From the NCBI GenBank assembly GCA_026393075.1, contig JAPLAW010000011.1:1-48537 (forward strand): 48,537 nt of DNA, in the 5' to 3' direction. Made by a program: the position numbers and the translations under genes. Position 1 is the first letter of the stretch. The number at the start of each line of letters is the position of its first letter. This document shows, one piece after another, positions 42,901 through 48,537 of this stretch. The DNA comes from Actinomycetota bacterium (GTDB lineage: Bacteria; Actinomycetota; Actinomycetes; Nanopelagicales; Nanopelagicaceae). The notes below the pieces were generated by a model that was not told where the DNA came from, did no database searches, and saw nothing but the letters and a program-made list of their open reading frames with translations.

Positions 42901-43551
42901 ACCAATATTTATATGTTCTGGTTGACCAACTGCTGGCTTGCCCTCAATCTCTCCATAAAAAACATTCATCTCTGGCATTGCGCGCATTGCTTTAATCATG
43001 GCGTAGCCAATTAAGTGAGTGAAGGAAACTTTTCCACCACGAGTACGCTTCAAGTGATTATTAACAACAATGCGATTATCAATCATCAATTTTGCCGGAA
43101 TTGCGCGAACGCTAGTTGCAGTTGGAACGCTTAGCGAAGCTTCCATACTTTGAACAACGCGGGCACTAACTCCACGAATCGGAGTCAATGAAGATGCAGC
43201 TGGTGTTACTAAAACTGGAACTGGCTTGGTAACTGGATCTGCTGGTGTCGGCGCAGTTGTTACAACTGGCGCTGTTACTAAAGCTTGTTGAGTTTGAACT
43301 GGTGCAACTGGAGCTGGTGTCACAACTGGTGTTGAAACTGGGGTAGCAACTTGCGCTTGCATCGCTTTAGGAATTGGTGGAACGCCGGCTTTAGGAGCAG
43401 CTGCATTGCTTGTGCCTGCAACGCCGTTCTTTATGAAGTACTCAATCCAAGCTTGATCAACTGAAGTGGGATCTGCAAGGTATCGCTCTTGCATTTCCTC
43501 GACTAACCAATCGTTAGCACCAAAATCGATATTTGAATCGGAAGCCGACAC
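39992..43551 (-). pseudogene. kgd: kgd, multifunctional 2-oxoglutarate metabolism enzyme, with an out-of-frame internal deletion
   Basis: Kgd fuses an E2-type acyltransferase to a thiamine-dependent E1o dehydrogenase and feeds the TCA cycle. From 43551 are seen the N-terminal DWLVEEMQERYLADP, a Pro/Val/Thr linker, the acyltransferase core with DHRVIQGAQSGDFLRR, and the E1 domain (CIGMPHRGRLNVLAN, YRRRGHNEGDEPSFTQP, AGQDSRRGTFSNRHA). At about 40735 the frame breaks: SEWTPL is followed in another frame by GDFANGAQTIVDEF, continuing normally to 39992. Relatives have about 45-50 more residues here, including a conserved FEYGYS...WEAQF stretch. So a deletion removed a core segment and shifted the frame. 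True loss or assembly artefact. Confidence 0.92.
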
Positions 43552-43680
43552 TGGCTTTCTCCCCTTGTTAGTAGCGATCTACCTATGAAGTCTACCGAGG
43601 TGAGCCCCCATGACTAAATTCGTCTAGTCAAAGATGGCAGCGTGATTTAAGCGATATTGGGCACATCTAGCAGCGATCGG

Positions 43681-44583
43681 CTAAGCCGAAAGAAAGTAAG
43701 CAACTTCCGAAGCGCTTGGGTAAGAGCTCTGTGCCCCAAGTCGGGTAACACTCAACCCCGCGGTTTGGCAGCCAAGGGCGGCAGCCTTAGCTGGTGACAT
43801 TTGCATAGCCAAGCCAAAAGCAAAGGAGCCCACAAAACAATCGCCAGCACCAGTTGTGTCGACAGGTTTAATTCTCTGTGCGGCAACTTTTGTGATTGTG
43901 CCATCAGCGATTACGACGCCATCTTCGCCTAATGTGACAACTAAATTTATTTTCTGGGCTGCGGCGAAATCCGCAATTACGCCATCTGAGTTTGGCTCTA
44001 AATGTTCTGGGTGTAGATCTTGGAATTCGTGACTATTTGGAATTAACCAATCAGTTACCGCCAATAGCTCAGCCGGAATCTCTCGATACGGAGCCGGATT
44101 TAGAATTGTGGTGATTCCTAATTTACGGGCAGCTGCAAATGCAGCCGTTGTAACTTCTACTGGAATTTCAAACTGTCCGACTACTACTTTTAAATCTTTA
44201 ATCGAGTTAATTGCATTTTCAACTTGAGCAACAGTTACTTTGGCATTAGCACCTGGAACTACGATGATGCGATTATCACCATCGCCATCAACCCAAATCG
44301 GGGCAACGCCACTTGAGCCCGGCACAGTCGCTAGGTACTCAGTTTTTACTCCTTGATCAATAAAATTCTTAATTGCAGATTGACCAAATACATCATCACC
44401 AACAGCGCCGACCATATAGGTCTGAACGCCTAAGCGTGCCGCCATAACAGCTTGGTTTGCACCTTTGCCACCAAAACCAATGGCAAAGTCTTTGCCAGTA
44501 ACAGTTTCACCACGCTCTGGAATTTGATCGGAGTAGGCGACCATGTCGATATTGGTGCTACCAACAACTGCAATGCTGACCAT
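43681..44583 (-). CDS. rbsK: Ribokinase
   Basis: RbsK phosphorylates D-ribose. The 300-residue protein has the PfkB-family signatures GFGGKGANQAVMAARLG near residue 35 and the catalytic DTTGAGDCFVGSFAFG (catalytic Asp in AGD) near 240, plus ribose-type N-terminus STNIDMVAYSDQIPERGET. No ribose transporter is in the window, so the sugar may come from nucleoside salvage. Its start overlaps the upstream membrane protein by one base, so they are coupled. The region 43552-43680 upstream of kgd shows nothing notable. Confidence 0.93.
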   Translation of the reverse strand: MVSIAVVGSTNIDMVAYSDQIPERGETVTGKDFAIGFGGKGANQAVMAARLGVQTYMVGAVGDDVFGQSAIKNFIDQGVKTEYLATVPGSSGVAPIWVDGDGDNRIIVVPGANAKVTVAQVENAINSIKDLKVVVGQFEIPVEVTTAAFAAARKLGITTILNPAPYREIPAELLAVTDWLIPNSHEFQDLHPEHLEPNSDGVIADFAAAQKINLVVTLGEDGVVIADGTITKVAAQRIKPVDTTGAGDCFVGSFAFGLAMQMSPAKAAALGCQTAGLSVTRLGAQSSYPSASEVAYFLSA

Positions 44584-44969
44584 TACTTACTTTCCGGAAC
44601 AATAGTTACTGCGCAATAAAGGATTAACGCCGCAACAATAACTAGCGGCAGAGCAACAAACCAGAGGCCGCCTTCAAATTGATATTTTGCGACACCAAGT
44701 GCGATTAAGTTCGCCAATACCGCAGGGGCTCGACCAAATCTGCGCTTATTCTTAAAGGAATAGGCCGATGCCAACAGCCCTAAGCCACCAATCGCTGCGA
44801 ATAATAATTCACCGGTCAGTGGCGCTAACTCAACCGAATCGGCAGTAATTGATTTAAAAATTAGAAAAGCCCCTAGGGCTAATACGACAGCACCTTCTAA
44901 GTTGAGCAGGGCTGTCACGATATTACGGCGAGCAGATTGACTGAGATGCTTACTTGATTCAGCGCTCAC
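44583..44969 (-). CDS. Small four-helix membrane protein
   Basis: With GTG 44969 as start (AAGGAG 7 bases upstream) the product has 128 residues and about four hydrophobic helices (VVLALGAFLIF, LLFAAIGGLGLLASAY, and two near the C-terminus), with a basic loop FKNKRRFGRA. No family recognised. It is coupled to rbsK and divergent from the GGDEF-like gene, with 26 bases between starts. The longer open frame to 45032 overlaps that gene and is not favoured. Confidence 0.75.
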   Translation of the reverse strand: MSAESSKHLSQSARRNIVTALLNLEGAVVLALGAFLIFKSITADSVELAPLTGELLFAAIGGLGLLASAYSFKNKRRFGRAPAVLANLIALGVAKYQFEGGLWFVALPLVIVAALILYCAVTIVPESK

Positions 44970-44995
44970 ATCACTCTCCTTCAATCTTGCTTGAG

Positions 44996-45439
44996 ATGAG
45001 TAATCTAATGGAAAAACCGATTTTCGAACCAATCACACACGATGGCCGCCATGATTCGCTCACAAATTTGCTAGCCCCACCACTTTATTACCAAGAGATG
45101 GCACGTGAACTAGCTCGTTTTCAGCGAAGCGCAATTGAGCTATGTGCGATTAGGTTAGAACTACCAACAACATCAACAATTGATGAAATTGTGGCATTTG
45201 CCGATGTCTTATCAAATAGCGCAAGAGCCGAAGATTTAATTGCTCGAATCGGTGAATTCGAATTCGCACTTTTAGTTCGTGGAGATTTAAAAGTGGTTGA
45301 GAAATTCATAGCCAGAATTGATTTTGCGATTGAGATTTCCTACGCCTGCGTAGCACCTAAACCCGGTGAAGTAACCCTGGAGTTACTAAACCGGTTAGAT
45401 CAAATCGAATTAACGAGGGCGACGACGACGTTCGCTTGA
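44996..45439 (+). CDS. Degenerate, truncated GGDEF-like protein
   Basis: The 147-residue protein resembles the first half of a diguanylate cyclase domain: HDSLTNLLAPPLYYQEMARELAR (compare HDxLTGLxNR) split at residues 19-41, then SARAEDLIARIGEFEFALLV, where GEFEF (86-90) replaces GGDEF. The second half and inhibitory site are missing, so it cannot be an active cyclase. It may bind nucleotide or protein, or be a remnant. ATG 44996 is chosen. Its 3' end overlaps the convergent helicase gene by 30 bases. Confidence 0.6.
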   Translation: MSNLMEKPIFEPITHDGRHDSLTNLLAPPLYYQEMARELARFQRSAIELCAIRLELPTTSTIDEIVAFADVLSNSARAEDLIARIGEFEFALLVRGDLKVVEKFIARIDFAIEISYACVAPKPGEVTLELLNRLDQIELTRATTTFA

Positions 45440-47593
45440 GTTAGGGCGAGGGCGACGGTTGCCGCGGCTTGGACCCTTGTTCTCCATTACTGGCGCGATG
45501 TATGGAATACCTGAAGGTTCAACAGCGCCAGTGATATCAATTAACTCGTTAGACATTGGTTCGACATGAACGAATATCGGAGAAACGCCGGCACGTGAAG
45601 TTAGTGACTTAACACCAGATTGACTCTTGGTGGTTGAAAGAAGAACAACGTTTCCTTCTTCGCCAGCACGAGCGGTACGGCCAGAACGGTGTAAGTAATC
45701 TTTGTGATCAGTTGGTGCATCGAAGTGCACAACTAAAGAGATGCCATCAACGTGAATACCGCGAGCTGCAACATCTGTTGCAACAAGAGCTGCGTTAGGG
45801 GTTTCCTTAAATAGTGCCAATGTGCGAGTACGAACTGCTTGTGACTTTCCACCGTGAAGTGCGCCAACTGGAACACCTGCGTGAGCAAGTTTGTCAGCTA
45901 AACGATCTGCACCGCGTTGAGTCTTTACGAACAAGATGGTCTTGCCACTGCGAGATGCGATCTGCGCAGTTACATCATCTTTATCGGTGGTCTGCATTGT
46001 TAGTACGTAGTGCTTCATCGTTGAAACTGAGGCACGATCGTTCTGCAATGAGTGAGTCTTTGGATTGTTCAGGTACTTCTTAACTAGCGCATCAACGCCA
46101 CGGTCAAGAGTTGCTGAGAACAACAAGCGCTGTCCATCTGGCTTTGCTTGATCAAGAATTTCTTTAACAACTGGCAAGAAGCCCATGTCCGCCATTTGAT
46201 CGGCTTCATCAAGAACGGTGATCTGTAGATCATCGAGTTGAACTTCGCCTTTATCAAGTAGATCAATCAAACGTCCTGGTGTTGCAACCAAGATTGGGCA
46301 AGATTGACGCATTGCAGTGATCTGCTTGCCGTAAGGCATTCCGCCAGCAATTACTACTGAATCAAGACCAATTGATTTCGCAAGTGGTGTTAATACTTCA
46401 TCGATCTGCTGTGCTAATTCGCGAGTTGGTGTTAACACCAAACCAAGTGGCTTATGAGGCTTTGCTACACGACCATTTAGATTTGTAAGCATTGCTAAAC
46501 CGAAAGCAAGTGTCTTACCTGAACCAGTTTGGCCACGGCCCAAGATGTCACTACCAGCTAGAGCATCAGGCAGTGTTGCAATCTGGATTGTGAACGGGTG
46601 ATTAATACCTTGTGCTGTAAGGCGTTCAACTAACTTAGGTGCAATACCTAGTTCAGCGAAAGTCATTGTGATTTCAGTCTTTGGTGTGGCATCAATCAAA
46701 TTAGCATCAGCTAAATTGGCTGAGATGTAATTATCATCAGCACCAAAATCGGTAGTTGCTGAGTGTGTGCGACCGTAAGCACTTGATGTGCGCTCTGGGC
46801 GGTTATAAGAGTTAGTGCGGTCTTCAGAACGCTTTAAATCGCGAGCTGTATTTTCGCTGCGCTTTCCAACGCCCGGAACATATTTTTCGCGCTTGCGTGG
46901 TTCAAAATTTGGACGACCATCGTTGCTGCGATCTGCACGAGCTTTAGCTGCATCGCGACGAGTTGATGGCACAGTGTCTGCGTTACGCGCAGGCGCTGGA
47001 TTGCGATCAGGACGTGTTGCGCGCTCTGCTACAAACTTAGTTGCGCGAGTCTCTGGCTTTTCGCGCTTGTCATTAAAAGTCTTTTTAAATGCTGGTTTTT
47101 CGCTGCGAGGCGCATCGCTACGCGGACGATCGTTACGTGCGCGATCTGAAGCTGGACGTTCAGCACGTGGACGATCAGATGACGGACGTTCAGATGTTTT
47201 ACGTTCTGGGCGACCTGTTGTTGGACGTGCACCACGATCATTGCGTGGTGATGATGAACGACTATCTGATGAACGTGGCGCTGAAGTACGTGGCTTACCG
47301 GTTGTTGGCTTTGATGAACGAGAACGTTCGAATACTGGAACTTCAGTATTTCCATCAACTGGCTTTTCAGCACGTGGCTTAGAAACTTTTGATTCGGCAT
47401 AACGTTTTGCGCGTAACTTCGAACGCTCTAGGTTGCGAGCTTCTTTCTTTGACACCGAACGTGGATCAATATCGGCATAACGACGGGAGGCAGATTCTGT
47501 CTTCGCAGTCGTTTTATTTGCTGGCTTGCCAGCTTTGGCTGCGGCCGCTCGTCGAGCTTTGCCTGGGGCAGGGGTACGTGGTTGTAGAGCCAT
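45410..47593 (-). CDS. DEAD-box RNA helicase with long basic N-terminal tail
   Basis: The 727-residue protein has a disordered N-terminal region of about 300 residues built from repeated Arg/Ser/Pro/Asp units (RPRSDAPRSEKP-like), then a full helicase core: Q-motif, GRGQTGSGKTLAF, PTRELAQQI, VLDEADQMADMGF, SATLDRG, and HRSGRTARAGEEG. It belongs with RhlE/DeaD/CshA-type helicases that unwind structured RNA in ribosome assembly and cold. A tail placed at the N-terminus rather than the C-terminus is unusual, though a shorter Arg-rich end also closes the protein. Its 5' leader holds three hairpins. Confidence 0.92.
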   Translation of the reverse strand: MALQPRTPAPGKARRAAAAKAGKPANKTTAKTESASRRYADIDPRSVSKKEARNLERSKLRAKRYAESKVSKPRAEKPVDGNTEVPVFERSRSSKPTTGKPRTSAPRSSDSRSSSPRNDRGARPTTGRPERKTSERPSSDRPRAERPASDRARNDRPRSDAPRSEKPAFKKTFNDKREKPETRATKFVAERATRPDRNPAPARNADTVPSTRRDAAKARADRSNDGRPNFEPRKREKYVPGVGKRSENTARDLKRSEDRTNSYNRPERTSSAYGRTHSATTDFGADDNYISANLADANLIDATPKTEITMTFAELGIAPKLVERLTAQGINHPFTIQIATLPDALAGSDILGRGQTGSGKTLAFGLAMLTNLNGRVAKPHKPLGLVLTPTRELAQQIDEVLTPLAKSIGLDSVVIAGGMPYGKQITAMRQSCPILVATPGRLIDLLDKGEVQLDDLQITVLDEADQMADMGFLPVVKEILDQAKPDGQRLLFSATLDRGVDALVKKYLNNPKTHSLQNDRASVSTMKHYVLTMQTTDKDDVTAQIASRSGKTILFVKTQRGADRLADKLAHAGVPVGALHGGKSQAVRTRTLALFKETPNAALVATDVAARGIHVDGISLVVHFDAPTDHKDYLHRSGRTARAGEEGNVVLLSTTKSQSGVKSLTSRAGVSPIFVHVEPMSNELIDITGAVEPSGIPYIAPVMENKGPSRGNRRPRPNSSERRRRPR

Positions 47594-47610
47594 AGAAAAT
47601 CAACACCAAT

Positions 47611-47728
47611 CAAGACGTAAACAAGCGCGTCTTGGTTTGACTCAAATTGGTCAGGGTGGAGATAAGACTCGCAAGAAAGTGCAATTTTGCACTTGTGTGG
47701 GGGAAGTACTTTGCTTCGGTCGAAGCAA
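47611..47728 (-). promoter_or_regulatory. Three-hairpin leader of the DEAD-box helicase
   Basis: Three perfect inverted repeats lie upstream of the helicase start: CAAGACG/CGTCTTG (47611-47617, 47628-47634), AAGTGCAA/TTGCACTT within 47677-47694, and TTGCTTC/GAAGCAA (47711-47717, 47722-47728). On the minus strand they form successive stem-loops in the mRNA leader. The last may also lie at the start of the divergent transporter. Structured leaders of RNA helicase and cold-shock genes elsewhere mediate autoregulation. Confidence 0.5.
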
Positions 47729-48537
47729 TGCCTAATTCTACCTTGGATTATTAATACCTCTTTATCTAGCACTCGGAATTGTTTGGGGCTGTTCATTCAT
47801 ATTTATTAAGTTGGGCCTTGAGTTCTTGACCCCATTTGGGGTGGCTTTTGGACGATGTGCGTTAGGTGCGATTACTTTGTTAATTGCGCTCAAAGTAATG
47901 GGTTTGCAGCTGCCGAGAGAAAGATCGACTTGGCGCCATTTATGGGTCGTTTCACTTTTACTTAATGTGATTCCGGGAATTCTATTTGCAGTAGCCGAAA
48001 CCGAAGTAACTTCAATTCTGGCCGGAATTATTAACGCGGTAACGCCACTAATGACTTTGCTGGCCATCATGATCGCATTTCGCGAGGAAAAGTTACCTAG
48101 CCACCCAGTGATTGGATTATTTCTTGGTTTCATCGGAGTGCTGATTGTCTTAGGTGCTTGGAATGGTTTGGGTACTAACCCTTGGTGGGCGATCGGGGCG
48201 CTGCTATTAGCGGTTGCTTGTTATGGAATTTCATTTCCATATTCACGCAAAAATGTTTTGCCCCTAAAACTAAAGCCAGAGGTAATGGCTGCTACTCAAT
48301 TAGTTGCGGCGACCATCACGCTATTGCCGTTTTATTTATTCGATGGAATCGCTGAAGATAATTATGAACTTGGGCCTGTGCTTGCCATGTTGGGATTAGG
48401 AATTTTCGGAAGTGGTTTTGCTTATATTTGGAATTTCAAAATCATGTCAGCTGCCGGAAGTGCGATTGCTTCTTCAGTTACTTTCGTAACGCCAGTTGTA
48501 GCAGTGATCGTAGGCATAATTTTCTTAGGCGAAAAAG
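47728..48537 (+). CDS. EamA/DMT family transporter, 3' truncated, with an apparent frameshift near its start
   Basis: The frame through 47754-48537 encodes a drug/metabolite transporter with helix 1 LALGIVWGCSFIFIKLGL, the EamA repeat AVTPLMTLLAIMIAF and the second-repeat TFVTPVVAVIVGIIFLGE, cut by the window end before the last helices. This frame has no ATG, GTG or TTG before helix 1. An ATG at 47728 in another frame gives MPNSTLDY then stops; one extra T near 47752 would join it to LIPLYLALG. Thus a one-base loss or sequence error is likely. Substrate unknown. Divergent from the helicase. Confidence 0.82.

Noticed and set aside
46815-47402. 195-codon plus-strand ORF rich in Arg and Ser
   Set aside because: It is antisense to the repetitive basic N-terminal region of the DEAD-box helicase; the composition mirrors that repeat and no family is recognisable.

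Overview
The window looks like the chromosome of a free-living actinobacterium with unusually low G+C for the phylum. Phylum markers are a WhiB-family regulator, DUF4307, DUF3817, DUF5679 and DUF6542 proteins, a UPF0182 membrane protein, a Kgd-type 2-oxoglutarate enzyme, Ni-superoxide dismutase with its SodX protease, and a Rv3195-type zincin-like protein. Small compact genes, short spacers and A/T-rich codon use fit a streamlined freshwater lineage such as the acI group (Nanopelagicales). That placement is inference; no rRNA is present. No transposon, CRISPR array or large genomic island is visible.

Layout. (1) 1-2040: export genes, namely a truncated MFS drug transporter divergent from a DrrAB-like ABC pair. 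(2) 2041-15912: a housekeeping block whose order matches, from memory, M. tuberculosis Rv1080c to Rv1112: greA, DUF4307, a small membrane protein, SURF1, DUF3817, a short cis-prenyltransferase, phoH2, a secreted transglycosylase-like protein, fumarase, xseAB, ispH, DUF6542, rmuC, ychF and typA. The fumarase is the iron-sulfur class I type and ychF carries an in-frame stop. (3) 16014-17158: two phage-like genes behind a nested hairpin that buries their ribosome binding site. (4) 17155-32261: a nuclease, then a second block matching Rv3199c to Rv3193c: nudC, uvrD2, a whiB7-like gene with an upstream ORF and an intrinsic terminator in its leader, an odd tRNA-Arg-like gene, SPFH/NfeD, an ABC1 kinase, a ThiF-like protein, DUF5679, a YgjP-like peptidase, a plus-strand RNA candidate, a zincin-like protein, a Lon-like protease without PDZ domain, and UPF0182. 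(5) 32319-39991: initiator tRNA, copA, hisN, rsgA, aroA, SRAP, a thioesterase, sodN and sodX. (6) 39992-48537: kgd with an internal deletion, ribokinase, a membrane protein, a degenerate GGDEF protein, a DEAD-box helicase with a three-hairpin leader, and a transporter cut by the window end.

How they work together. Most genes serve ordinary growth: translation (typA, rsgA, initiator tRNA), DNA repair (xseAB, uvrD2, rmuC, SRAP), isoprenoids and envelope (ispH, uppS, transglycosylase), respiration and the TCA cycle (SURF1, fumarase, kgd), and metal or oxidant stress (copA, sodN/sodX). WhiB7 is the likely drug-stress regulator, and the export genes at the left edge are of the kind WhiB7 controls elsewhere, though no direct link is visible here.

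Caution. Four loci carry lesions: a nonsense codon in ychF, an out-of-frame deletion in kgd, a one-base frameshift in the last transporter, and an extra base in a tRNA anticodon loop. They may be real or may be residual errors of the assembly. The strongest candidates for new biology are the regulatory RNA structures: the whiB7 attenuator, the hairpin before the phage-like genes, the plus-strand RNA near 26.7 kb and the helicase leader.
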